A stretch of 43,385 nt of DNA from Pezizomycotina sp. ARF18 (Eukaryota > Ascomycota), in contig AZLU01000028.1 of NCBI GenBank assembly GCA_002224055.1, positions 1 to 43,385 on the forward strand. The letters run 5' to 3'. Under the pieces are notes generated by a model. It saw only the letters and a program-made list of their open reading frames with translations. It was not told where the DNA came from and ran no database searches. Numbering within the stretch: the stretch's first letter is position 1; each line of letters starts with the position of its first letter. A program made the translations under genes and the position numbers. Below, one piece after another: positions 1-11,569 of the stretch.

Positions 1-352
1 ATTGGGTTCCAAAACCGACAGCCTTTTTTTAGAAGACTAAATTCTGAAGATCAGAAAATCGGTTGCCGGGCCGATGTATTTACAATTTGGACCTATAAAA
101 TAAAAATAAGAAATGAAGAAATACAATAAAGGACTATAGACGTTTTCCAACACGAATGATTCATGGCCATGAAGTTTCATGAGTTTAGAGATGGTCATGA
201 ATGTACCGCTGTTTATGAATCAGAGGAACTTTCATCAGGAGACTCTGACCTTAGAAATATCAGTAATCCGGCGAGCATGAATTTAAAGCTTATCCCTCAC
301 GGCACTGCAACCTTACAAGGCTGGGAATGCGATCTCGAAAAGTCACGGGAAA

Positions 353-373
353 TTTTTTTTTTTTTTTTTTTTT
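353..373 (+). repeat. poly-T tract (T21)
   Basis: Uninterrupted run of 21 T in AT-rich intergenic DNA. It is one of about ten such long A/T tracts in the window. Confidence 0.9.
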
Positions 374-1319
374 ACTGGCTATACTGAGATATAACTGCAC
401 CTGGAATCAGCACGGAGCCTATACTGAGCACTCTAGAAGCAAATAAAGTAGAATTCATCTTTCCACTGATTCAAGCCTTTCAATCGACGAACCAACGTTC
501 TCTATACCTCATACACAACTCATCGATATCCCCCCTTGAAACTAACTAACATTTGTGATTTTCGAGTTTCGTTTGTTCCACTAGTGAGCTCATAGAAAAG
601 ATACAACTATTGATAGAAATCGCGAGAAGACATTCAGAGTCACGTAGTCTGACGATGTCGGACAACGGAACTCGGATTCGCCGAGTCAAACGATTTTTTA
701 AAATTTTCTTGAGACTGTAGGATTGATAGGCTGTTTATCCTTATTCATCCTGTTCTCCCGTGAACTGGGTCAAGCACAACCCTAACTGCCACCAATACCG
801 AAATATCATCGTCGTTTCAACCGTAGCACAGATTTTGCAATTCAGGTCTCAATCTCCGAACTAGTGCGGTGGGTAAGTTAGTAAATGAATATCATATTTA
901 TTTCAAATTTCGCTTATCCCAGATTATCTCATTTATGGTATAGATGGAGAAAAATTAGGAGCCTGCTTCACGAGGCGCTCAGATCGTGCGCCTGGTTGTT
1001 TAATCCTTGAATATATTCGAATCGACGCTTCGCAGCCCTGGGTATCCTTCTTCGTACGAGTCTCGTTCACAACAAAAACGTTGAAGCTGAATGTATACAC
1101 AATACGCATTGGTACAATTACTAAACAGGAGTCATCGTCAGCTGGTCTATCTAGACGGCGAGTTGTTAGATACAAGAGCAGCTTCGAATTCAGACATTAT
1201 TCAATATTACTCCAAATAAAGACTGTCAGCACGTGATGATTGCGACGGTAGCAATTTCTCGGAGCGAAGCGCAATCATAACAAGATTACCAACGGTATAT
1301 GCGATAGGGGTCGCCCGCC

Positions 1320-1337
1320 TTATTATTATTATTATTA
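1320..1337 (+). repeat. (TTA)n microsatellite
   Basis: Perfect trinucleotide array of about six units in intergenic DNA, directly readable in the sequence. Confidence 0.85.
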
Positions 1338-2822
1338 GTATCAATAATCTGCGAGTGTGCTTTATTTCCTAGAAGGTCAATATTTCGGCATTTACACGGC
1401 GGCTGTGTGTGCTGTCGTTTGAGCAGGATTTCCTTAATTACTGAAAAATAATCTCATTGTCTCACATTTTTTATCATTATGAAGTCATGTAATGAATCTT
1501 CCCTATGTGCCTGTGAGAAAATAAATCCCTCTCCCCAAAGAAAAGCTCGTATTTTAATAATATTTTACGAGCGTGTAAAATGCTATATATCTGGATTCGG
1601 GTATTCCTTCTGTTCCTGAAAACGCCTTCGATAGTAGCGAAGATTCCGAACACGAAATTGACTCCTAGCTTCAGCGCTTCTTACTCTTCGTAAGACCCCA
1701 AGATTATAACCCAGAAACAATTGAAGACTTTTTTTTTTTCTTTTCATGAACGCTTTCAGATGTTAGCAGCATCGTCATCGTCAATGCGAGCTAATACTTC
1801 CGTCATTTATCTTTCTCTTCAAGCGTAATCCTCGCAATTTAGCTTTGTTTTTCGTTCTTTCATTTCGGTTGCCGTGGTGTTTATAGTTATCCCTACAGTG
1901 AGAGTAACAGGATTATTCCCCGTCCTCCTCTGCCCAGATCCATAAAAGGTCTCACGATGCAAGGTCATTACTGTGAGAAAAAAGCGCTCTAAACCATGTC
2001 CGAGCAGCCACAGTCACCAGAAGCAAGATCCCCCAAACTAGACACGCATCCGGAAGGAGTAGAGATCCAATATTGCAAATTTCCCATGATAAATGGACAA
2101 TTCTGGTCAGTTAACCTGGGTTTATACTGCTAATACTGGGAAATAGAATCAAAAGATAGGATATACGTACCTATGTCCTAGTCTAGCTCGACCTGCATGT
2201 ATGAGTAAATAATTACTAAATGCCATGGTTCTATTGTTTATTTTGTTTATTTGATGATCGCTTCCGAAGGGGAGAGACATGATCAGAGGGGAGAGATAAT
2301 AGAAAATTGTTGTATTCTTTATCTTTTCATTTTCCAAGCGACGTTGACACATGCGTTTCATATAGGCGGCAGTCATAACAAGAGAATCGGTGTGCCTCTT
2401 AACAACAATAATTACAGTACCTTTTCTCTCTATAATCTCATATAGAGAAGTGGGTCTCTCTTCTTTGGTTTTCACAATTTTCTTCGAATTTTCTTTGTAT
2501 CTTGTACTCAGTGTTAAAGCTTTTCTCTTACTATATTTCTCTTTCTTTTCTCTTCGTATAAGCAGCATTGTGTTTTACTACTCTTTGTATCATTTTTTTT
2601 GTTGGATTCCTCGAAACATTTGGAGATCGAAGATCGCAGTTTCAACATTCCTCGAGCTCGGGAACGACATCTATTGGTCGCCAAGCGCGAAATTCAGTCG
2701 GTTTACTGCTACTACCGCCACTGCTACTAATCCCAATTTGGAGCGGTCATCACACTTGACGAATTGCACAGCGTATAGGAAAACCGCCTTAACGGGCCGG
2801 CTCGCGAGCCTATAATACAAAA

Positions 2823-4562
2823 ATGACAAAAATACGGCCAGACTCCCAGTCTTCCGTCCGCGATAAGGTGCAAGCCCTCCACCAGCGTAGCCAGAACAGC
2901 TACCGCGACTACGCCCAGCACCAAGTAAACGAAGCGAATCTTCCTCCTCCGTCTCCATTCCACACAGCAACGACAACAGCCAAATCCAGGTCGACCCTTC
3001 ACCATCGTGGCGGTCACAATTCCTACAAAATGTCAAACCTCTGCCGTTACGACCTTATCCGCAAACTCCTGCCCGCCATTCCCGAAGCGGTTCTGTGTCC
3101 TCTGATATGATTACCGAGCCGTCGCTGCAGCCTTCGACGCCGGTGTCGTCGAGTCATATGTCGGAGTCACATTGAGGAACTCGCACTCGTTTCCGCTAGA
3201 GCAGATCCACGTCACGAGCCTGCGGGCGCCACACAGCCGGCCGTTTTATAAGGCGCCGATGTCCGCGTCGGAGGCGGAGTTCAGCTTTCCGAGATTTGCT
3301 GAAGAAGAAGAGCGGAATGTTAGGACTCGGAGTAGGACAGTATCGACGTTCTCAGATATATTGAATGGCACTGGCAACCGCCCTGGTTCGTCGGCGTCCG
3401 CAACGGAGGAGGAAACCAGGGCGGACCAGGAGCTTCTCGAGTCGGACACCGGCAAATTAAAGGAACCGAGCTCCCACCGCCGCTCGAATTCAGCTTTTTC
3501 AACGACCAAGGGTGGTTATTGACGGTAGCATTGAAGCCAACCATATCCGCAACGTCATCGTCGGGAAAGGCTTCGTTATACACTCTGACATCCTCTAGCG
3601 AGCTCGACTTGGACGACCCAGAATTCGCCAGGCGAGCGTAGCACATCCTACAACCCGCTGGGGCGTACCAAAACGCTTCGTCTTCCTCCTTCTTTGGTTA
3701 TACTTTACCGGCGTAACCCTCGCAATACTAAACCATTTCCTCTTCGCATACCTCCATAACCGAACCTATGGCCCCCTCCACCCCTTCAACTCAATCATCG
3801 CACCGTCTGGGTAACCCGTCTGGCAATTTCCTGCCCCTCCTCGTCACATGCTGCTTCAACAGCGTAACATCACTCTGCCTAGGGCAACTGGCGTGGTACA
3901 TCTCCCGCCGACCAAGAGACGAATAAGCATCCGCGCCTCGACGCTTTATTCTCCTCTCGCGGACGTACGCTCGCCATTCAGGTTAGTAAGTTGCCTCCGC
4001 GACGTCAGCTTCTTCACCATGTCCGCCTCAATGATCGCCGTCGCAGGGTGGTTTATACCGCTCATCGTCGTATGCGTACCCACGACACTCTCCCACGCCG
4101 AAAAATGGAGGTACGACCCGCTCGCTCTGGTGGTCTCGTACGGATCCGCGACCTTCATCGCTACGATACACTGATAGTCGGGTTATGCTCGGCGAAATCG
4201 AACGGGGTAGTACAGGAGACCGGCTTCGCGGCGTTCCTGTGCGCGACGAGGAACAGGGAGCTGGATAATGTACTTAGGGTTACGGTATGGGCGGCGTGGG
4301 CATTAGGAGCAGTACGGCTGGAAAAGTACGGTTGTTGTTCGGGGAGATTGAGAAGCAGGAGCGGCCGGCGACTTCGCACTCGAACAGGGATGTTGAGATG
4401 GGTCTTGGAGGAGCGAACGCGACGGGCAGGGGAGCGTGGCTGGGAAAGGCACGTTGCGTTTGGGCTTGTCGGGAGGGTTATGGGTGTGGAGAAGGGTGGG
4501 CCGTATTCGTGAACACCCTGGGAGTGTACGACAGGGAGATAAAGTTGGAGGGGATGTCGTGA
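2823..4562 (+). CDS. Fungal multi-pass membrane protein, frameshifted, ectodomain missing
   Basis: An ascomycete membrane-protein family of unknown function, recognised from its characteristic order of segments. A Ser-rich cytosolic N-terminal region (about 2823-3640) is followed by a first membrane helix (FVFLLLWLYFTGVTLAILNH, 3673 on). Next come a WVTRL motif, a second helix (LPLLVTCCFNSVTSLCLGQL), an IRALDALF motif, a third helix (MIAVAGWFIPLIVVCVPTTL, near 4030-4090), a last helix starting YDPLALVVSYGSA (near 4115), then a TRNRELD motif (near 4240-4260) and a short C-terminal tail with LLFGEI and HVAFGL motifs. These pieces lie in different frames, with shifts near 3110, 3525, 3670, 3815, 3830, 3925, 4170 and 4330. 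The helix pair 3-4 is separated by only about eight residues, whereas family members, as I recall them, carry a large extracellular domain there. The start at 2823 is the best upstream ATG and is uncertain. Some relatives carry the database label formylmethionine deformylase-like, which I do not adopt. Confidence 0.6.
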
Positions 4563-7305
4563 TCGAGATCGCCTTGTGGGGATCGTGGAGATATTTCTCC
4601 GGAAGGAGCGGAAAACCACGAAAATTCCGAATTGATTGACAGCTTCGGAGGAAGATCTAAGTGTCAATCGTTGGGCCATCATCCACGAGGCATCAGCCAA
4701 CAACACCAATCAATCATTGGTCACATTGGACGCTTCTCGCAGTAATTGGGTTCGAAACGGTGCGATAATAGAGCTACGTCCTTCGTTTACTGCTTCCTTA
4801 TTTGTTGCCATTAAAAAACACAAAAAACGATCGTGGCTTGGTCATTACAACTTGGAGAGACATATAGATAGACACATTGCGATGGTACGTTAAGCGCTTC
4901 GAGTATTATAATTATTCGACTAGAAAAACAAAAACATCTTTGTACATAGTTTTATCATCATTATGGCCGCTATAGCGGTTGTCTTTTTAGGCATTTTGTT
5001 GGGGTCTCCTGCAGGTACAGCACAGCGTCCACTACAAAGCTACGCCTCGCTCGTTCGCCGCCGCTTCAAAGCGTTTCGAACCGTTTGGGCTACAACATGC
5101 GGTTAAAACGTTCGACGGTTGCAACTTACCGCCTCTTAATATATAATACATAATAATATCCTTACCATACGACCTCAGAACACGTAAAAGCTTTAGAGAG
5201 AGTTTTTTTAGCGGTTAAGAATCAATGCGTTGAGATGCCTGAGACGCGTGTTAACATTCTATTGTGACTGCGGTCTGACAGTTGAGCACCTGAAAATGAG
5301 AATGGCACTGTTAAGCTTTATTTTTGTTTTTTGTTTCGTGGGCTGAATACGCGGAGAACGGTCACAACGCAAGACAGGCAATTGAAGAAAACAGAGCTCC
5401 GAGAAGGACATCGACCTCGGACAGTTGTAAAATTATCATTATAGTGTTCTATTAGCACGCTGAATATACTTAAACGTAACGAGGATCGGTCATAGCAAAG
5501 GGCTACAAATTCACAGAGCCAGATGCATTTGTTTACTGGCTGCGAATTCGGGAGAAACCGTTATAACAAAGAAGCCACCAGCGGCGGAGCCTCGTCTAAA
5601 ATTAAAAAAAAAACGCTCAAAAATAAGCACTATTATCTTATTATTCATGCCAGCCAGTTGGCTGACGCCTTGGGCTGGCGGCAGGAGCTCCCACGCCGTC
5701 TATCAGGTCAAAGCGAAGGTAACCCCCACAAGGCCCGCGGCGAATCATAATTTCTATTTTGCCGTGTGGAAATATTCGAAATTTCGGAGAATTTGATGAT
5801 TATCAACAACACTGCTCAGAGTGTGCCGCCTAATGCTCAATGTGCATGTATCCGCCCTTGAAATTGAACGAATGTTATTGCCAGCTTCTTTTGTTTACCA
5901 TTGCCCTTCGCGTCTTAGCGCCTGCAGGGGCCGGTCAAGGGGTGAGATATCGTAAATGCGAAATAGTAACGCTCTTTTAAGCCCGGAGAAAGAAACTGTC
6001 AGCAAAAGGACAGCGTTGAATATTTGAACATATAGATATACTTATACTGCGCTGGATTCTTTTCAAAGAACCTGATACATCCATGACATCGAATAAGACA
6101 CCGCTTTAGAAGGTCACCTCCAGTCCTCTCTGCTCGGCTTTGAAATGATGGAGGATCTGTCCATGCTCATTACTCAATACGTCCTAAGTCGGTTGTTGGT
6201 TTTGATTGTTTAGCTAAGGAATAAGGAATAAGGCGGAGTAAAAGGGGGTGTTGTATTTGTTTCGAATTAACAGCTTTTTAACGCTCGCTGGGCCTTTCTT
6301 GATGCCGAAGTAGGGACTTACCGTTACTTTACCACGAACCTTACTTTCTCGTTCTTGCCGAAGTATAATAACATTTTAATCCCCCGAGGTTTTACTTGTT
6401 TCCTTTGTTTCGCTGTTCTTTTCTCGACGTTTTTTTTTTCTTCGTCATAACACACGACATCTATATCAATCATCTGTTCATCTATTCGTCTACGATCGAA
6501 TCCTTATCCTCCACGATATCAACTGATATCATTATATTCGTTTACTCCATAATAGTCAGTTGAACAGCGATATTGAGAGACCAATTAGCTAGATTTCTAC
6601 GACCTTCCCTCACGCAATTCGCCTATTATACTGCCGAGTTGCCGAATAATAAGCTGCGATTCTCAAGGCCTTCAAGGGTAATTACACTTGCCACTCCGTC
6701 CCACTGCCGATCCAGACCGCGTCACTATTCAGGAATTAAAAAAAGAGGACTATCATTTTGAAGAGAGCGTGTTGGAAAAAACCTCTCGTTCATTCCTTTT
6801 ATTCAGGTTCTAGACGAGTACTTAGTCAGTCTCAAGTTTCTCAACAGCAAAATTTTCTCTCATTTTCGTCTCGCTGTCTCAGACCGTTTTTTTCTTCACA
6901 GAGAGAGAAAAAACTAATAATAAAACAGCGCTCCTCCCAGCGAATCAGTTTTACCGAATACGTTTTGTTATTATTCTTGAATTAAAATTTGAACAACTCG
7001 GAAAGACATCCTCGAATCGGTTTCATCAAGTAGATCAAGTTTGGATTGTACGGCCGAAGAGAAGAGAAGGAGAGACAAGACAAAGGGAGAGAATTATCTA
7101 CTTAGTACTTTTCAATGATTTCATTTGCATTAATCCTGTTATGAAAGAAGAAAGACATTAGTATTCTTTCGATCCTCCCCCTAAAAAGCGAACCATTCCA
7201 GTAAAATCATATACTGGTTGATTATGCCATTTCCACCCCGTTCCCAACAACGCTATCACCAATTGACATCGACAAACCGCCAGGCATAACTCTAGATTCA
7301 TCACG
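4563..7305. other. AT-rich intergenic DNA, no supported gene
   Basis: Short open frames only, none with recognisable motifs or good start context. Pyrimidine-rich segments at about 6400-6560 and 6780-6900 are typical of fungal promoter or 5' leader DNA and could serve the gene that starts at 7306. Nothing else identified. Confidence 0.55.
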
Positions 7306-9372
7306 ATGGCCGAAGACAATTCCTCGATATCAGACTCATCGACATTACAGCACGGCAGCCATAAAGTAGTCCCATTACACCCGAAGACTACATATCGCTA
7401 CTACGGACGTTACAGACGATTGCGTTTCCGAACGGTGAACCTTCGAGGATCCCGAGCCCCCGACCGTCACCCACGCGAGCACGACAACAACAATCGCAGC
7501 ATCCCTCACGATTTCACTTATCATCTCATCGTCATCATCAGATTTGTAAATTCCACGAATGGGTTATCATCACCAACGCAGAGACAACATTCAGTACGCT
7601 ACCCGACCGTACCGAACCAAAAAGGCCCAGCAAACGAAAACACCGAAAACCACGAAAACGAGCACGAATCGAATTCGAAAGACACAGCGGCTTTTCTCGA
7701 TGCCGTATCACGCCTCCTCGTCCGGGAACCGGAGCAATCCGTCGCCGCATCGTTATCGCTAACGAAACCGCGTGCGAGGGATAATCAACTTCAAGCCGAG
7801 CTCTTCATATCTACAACGAACGGCTGCACACGTTCCTCCGAGCCACGCGAAGAAAGTATGGCGGTGCATGCAAGATGTAGCCCACGCCGCCTCCTGCGAG
7901 TCCTCCCGGCGGACGAATTCTAATAAAACAACTAGCAGCGGAGGAGCGTCTGGAGCGCGAAGACAGCAGCTGACTATTATTTGCTAGAGGGAATAACGGC
8001 TCACTGCTCTCCGAAGATAATGCACGAGATCGGCAGGGAGTGGAAGCGGTTAAAGCTACTGAAGGACATTTTGAGGAAGAAGCACAAAACTCGAAGAGGA
8101 AGCGGAAGGCGACCGGCGGCGATGCATTTTTCGACCCTCAGGCCGTAGGGATATTAAAGGGCGAAACGGATGATGAGAAGTTATATGACGTCGTAAGGAG
8201 TCTGTGGAAGGGTTTGAAGGAGTGTAGAAGTTTATATAAGCAGTTACGGAAGAAGGAGGGCGAGTACGCACCGGCGATGTTTTCGGCTATCAAGACGGAC
8301 GCCGATGATCTCATGGATAGCTTGTGCAGGAATCTCCTCGCGAGCTTCTCGAACTTTGAGCGTGGGATTGGGGAGCTGGATGCAGATCTTTCGTTCAGGA
8401 TGTTCGACGGGACTGGTGTTGATAATTCGAGAACGCTGTCGAAGCTGGACGCGCTAGGTTCTGCTTTGGGCTTTTCCGTGGCGGAATACGTCATGGACGT
8501 GTTCACGTACTGGGCGGACTTCCAGATACTGGACGTCTACGCAACGTATCAGCGCGGCCGGCTGATCCGCATGATCGACTTTGACGTCACCGTGCTACCT
8601 TCCCGCCATCTTCTCGCCAGAGCATGAAGAAGAACACCGGCACTGGAATCGTAAGGCCTGCGTTCCTAGACATCGACGCCGTGCAGCGAATTCTGGAGGA
8701 TAGTAACGTCGCTCACTCAGCGTCGAACGTACCACCGAAATCGTAATGACGCACGAGCACAAAAACCGACGTCGTAGCTCCGTAATACCAAACTGTAGGG
8801 TTCACGATGTTCCCAACGTCCTCGCAAGCGTTCCGTCAACAGCATACCCGTACGTCGGCCTGTCGTACGCGTCCAACGAAGTCTGCGTGTGCTGCCGCAT
8901 GTTCATGGACGCTTACAACCGCGCCCAAGACGGCAACGGCAGCGCGAAAGTGTTCAGGACGCAGGATGTGGAGATCGACGAGGAAGTCTCCATGCGGTGA
9001 ACGCGGATTGGTTGTACCCATCGTTTGTCGATCTCAGCATGAGGCAGCACGTCGTATGGAGCTGGTTGGTTGCTAAGGCGAAAGGTGCAGTTTTACGTTT
9101 TCTTGGTGATGCAAAGGGAGCGGAGTCTCAACAATACCCAGGGTTCGAAGGGCAGGCCGCAGACGTCGAGGGGAGGTAGTGTGGTTGCTGGAAGGAACGG
9201 GCATAGGCCGACGCTAAGCATGAGTATTCCGCCGCAGGCGCAGACGCGGCCGCCGACCTCTGACATGGGCGGACTGAGGAGGAGTAATACGGATGTCAGC
9301 ATGAGCTCTAAGAAGAAGTTGAAGGATAGGTTCTCGTGGATCCCCGCGATGGTTCGAAGATCTACAACTTAA
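7306..9372 (+). CDS. Unrecognised charged protein, frameshifted
   Basis: GC-richer island that behaves like one gene but matches no family I recognise. The ATG at 7306 has good context (TCACGATGG). The first part (to about 7920) is Ser/Thr/Pro- and basic-rich and probably disordered. The longest uninterrupted stretch (8040-8627) encodes a helical, mixed-charge segment of about 190 residues, including SLWKGLKECRSLYKQLRKKE and CRNLLASFSNFERG; it opens with GTG, so it is an internal piece and not a separate start. Frame then changes near 8590-8640, 8745, 9000 and 9100. The C-terminal part contains PTLSMSIPPQAQ and ends in KKKLKDRFSWIPAMVRRS, a basic-hydrophobic tail. No signal peptide or clear membrane helix is visible. 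Gene limits are inferred from composition; the number of exons is unknown. Confidence 0.4.
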
Positions 9373-9677
9373 CCGATATACATCGCTATATTCCTCAGCT
9401 TATACCATTGACTTCAATCTCACACTCGTTTACAAAAGTTATTTCTTTGTCTTTGATTTTATATTGAGTTTACAATTTTTTTTTTGAACAATTTTCCTTG
9501 ACCGTCAAATTTCCTTAACAGCCTTTCTTTTGTTTATTTCATTTGTTTTTTTCCTATTTAGATCGAGAAAATCTATCTGGTAGTAAGGCGTTTTTACATG
9601 CATTTATAACTATAGCTTCAAGAACTACTTTACAAAGGGTTCTTTAGACTACAGTAGCTAGCCCCGGTGTTTGCATC

Positions 9678-9701
9678 TTTTTTTTTTTTTTTTTTTTTTT
9701 T
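9678..9701 (+). repeat. poly-T tract (T24)
   Basis: Uninterrupted run of 24 T, about 300 bases downstream of the unrecognised gene. Confidence 0.9.
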
Positions 9702-10637
9702 GCATTAGTTACATGGTTTTTTTTGCTCATGCGTTTAGACTTCTCTGCTGTCCTTCGTTGGACGACCCGCTACAGGACCTTGGCTTCGAGCCTTCTCGAA
9801 ATAGCTAGTTACTTTACTCTTTGAAACAAAAAAAGGAATATTGAAGATTTTTCAGTCTCTTATATGATAAGATGACACTATATGTCCACCATTTGCCATA
9901 GCGGATTGATATCATGAATATGAACGTGTATTGGCTTTGTTCGTTTGAATTGTGTTATAGTCTTAGTTGAGGTTCTATGAAAGAAACCAAGCCCAACCAA
10001 GAGCTGTTCGACACACTCCAGAAAGCCAACAGCCGTCGCCGTATAACAGTGACTCCAGAGGAGGAACCTGTATCGTGAAGACTGGTTCAAGTACGCGTAT
10101 ACGACCTATGAATTCTTTATGGGTCTAACGCCTACAAAGGGTAGTGAATTTGGGATTCTTCACAAACATAACCCTTTAGCATAAGTACTGTACGCAATGG
10201 CAATCGATATCAAGATACTCTTGCAGCCATGTCCAGAACTCCTTGTCCTATTAGTGTTCCATATAATGGCTAAACGTCCTTGTTCTATGCTAAAATATAG
10301 CATATATAATGCGCTTAATTGCTGTTATTGAATGTGTCATGTATCTACATTAATTATTCGGTCTTGACTAATTAGAAGGTTGATACTACATTCAATATCA
10401 CTTACACAGGCCAGACCATCCGAGGGGCCTTAAAAGTATCTTGAAAGAATGAAACGAGACGTTTCTAGAACACTATTTTTTGATGTATTGATAGCATGCT
10501 ATCACTCCGGCATGAATGACAAACATGGGTGTAAATTTTATTTTCCGGTGTACGTATTAGCTATTCGCTAAAGGATAGGAAGCCTTGCTATGCTGTCGAG
10601 ATCGGGTTTATATTGCTTGGAATTCGCCTAATATCCA

Positions 10638-10874
10638 TTAAAAAAAACAAATTAATTGTTTATAGGGGCAAAGGCAGAAGCATGGAGCATAATATTCTCC
10701 GAGCCCTATATCGATAAACATCTTCCAAATCGGATACCGAATTGCCATCGTAGAATATCCTATTACATGGAATTGCAGTGTTCTATAGAGCCTTGAGTTT
10801 AATTTGAGAAACAAATTTACTGCCTTACTGTCAAGTAAATGATTAACCATGCCACGAAGCTCGGCGAGAACCAT
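10638..10874 (-). pseudogene. Possible F-box-like N-terminal relic
   Basis: An ATG-started minus-strand frame of 78 codons. Its first 35 residues (ELRGMVNHLLDSKAVNLFLK, then LNSRLYRTL) resemble the helix pair at the start of fungal F-box/ankyrin proteins, in which a hydrophobic helix is followed by a LARTNRRLY-type segment. After residue 60 the frame runs into Cys- and Phe-rich codons with no family pattern and stops. I found no continuing ankyrin repeats in other frames downstream. It could be a truncated relic or chance similarity; the resemblance is weak. Confidence 0.25.
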
Positions 10875-11113
10875 AGAGTAGTAGTAATACGCGAGATTCG
10901 ACTGACTATGGCTTCAACCAGAGTTCTCTAGTTTACCAGGCTCAGGAGTCTTTAATTTTCTATAGATTCTTTGGTTTGTAAATATAGCTGGACCCTTCCT
11001 TCGTCGCATTTGAAAACACCATCCTCAGACATATTTAGAAGCCCAGTTCCTACAGTAAATCTAGTCCTCACCAGCAAATTCTCTCGATCAGAATACCTAG
11101 AACGAACAGCATC

Positions 11114-11569
11114 ATGGTTGCCGCTAAATCACTCCTCTCCCTCGTCCCATTCTTCGGCGTCGTATTGGCGGCCGGACGGTAGCGCCGGGCCGACACCGCG
11201 CGCGAATGCGTCTGCGTGTGTGCGGACGCCAGAAAATCCGTCGCTACTACGACCGATGTATTCTGGAACGGAATTAGACAGTCGGGCCTCACTTCGTTAC
11301 TCCCGACGGGAAGATTGCGACTATCGGAGACGTTGTTAGGATGAAGACGGAGAAGATTATGGGGGAGTTCACGGAATTGATGGAGTATGAGTGCGGGAAG
11401 AGGGTTGCAAGACTTATCACTGCGACGTAAGTGCTATTCTCCAGGACTCACATCCAATAGAAATACTAATACCTACGCTTTTTTCAAGATGCAGTACGTG
11501 GTCTCACAGGCTGTCACCAAGACCCCGTGGAAGGGAAAGGTGCCGTCGAGCTATGAAAAGACGCAGTAG
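11114..11569 (+). CDS. Small Cys-rich secreted protein, one intron, frameshifted
   Basis: A small effector-like secreted protein of about 125 residues with no family I can name. The ATG at 11114 opens a classic signal peptide (MVAAKSLLSLVPFFGVVLAA). The frame is then broken at 11182, but a neighbouring frame continues with a Cys-rich segment (TARECVCVCADARKSV) and a further shift near 11270 leads to a charged segment (TPDGKIATIGDVVRMKTEKI). Exon 1 ends with GCKTYHCD at 11426. A 62-base intron follows (11427-11488), and exon 2 (11489-11569) encodes MQYVVSQAVTKTPWKGKVPS and six more residues before TAG. Splicing joins the HCD and MQY frames in phase, which supports the intron. Five cysteines are visible. 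Secretion is inferred from the signal peptide; a role at the host or environment interface is only a guess. Confidence 0.6.
11427..11488 (+). other. Intron in the small Cys-rich secreted protein gene
   Basis: Sixty-two bases, donor GTAAGT, branch-like ACTAAT about 20 bases from a pyrimidine-rich TTTTTTCAAG acceptor. It joins exon frames in phase 0. Confidence 0.75.

Larger units (their letters stand above)
1..2822. other. AT-rich intergenic DNA, no supported gene
   Basis: No convincing coding sequence in this stretch. The one ATG-started open frame at 163-387 ends in a run of phenylalanines coded by a T21 tract (353-373), so it is probably chance. A short TTA microsatellite lies at 1320-1337. 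A few pyrimidine-rich stretches near 2500-2600 could belong to the promoter or 5' leader of the membrane-protein gene that follows, but I cannot place a start site. Confidence 0.6.
9373..11113. other. AT-rich intergenic DNA with a possible gene relic
   Basis: Begins with T-rich DNA downstream of the preceding gene, including a T24 tract at 9678-9701 and TTTT-rich stretches that may hold its poly(A) region. The only item of note is the minus-strand open frame at 10638-10874, listed separately. Confidence 0.55.

Noticed and set aside
163-387. ATG-started 74-codon frame on the plus strand
   Set aside because: It runs into a T21 tract that codes for consecutive Phe, has no motif and sits in AT-rich DNA.
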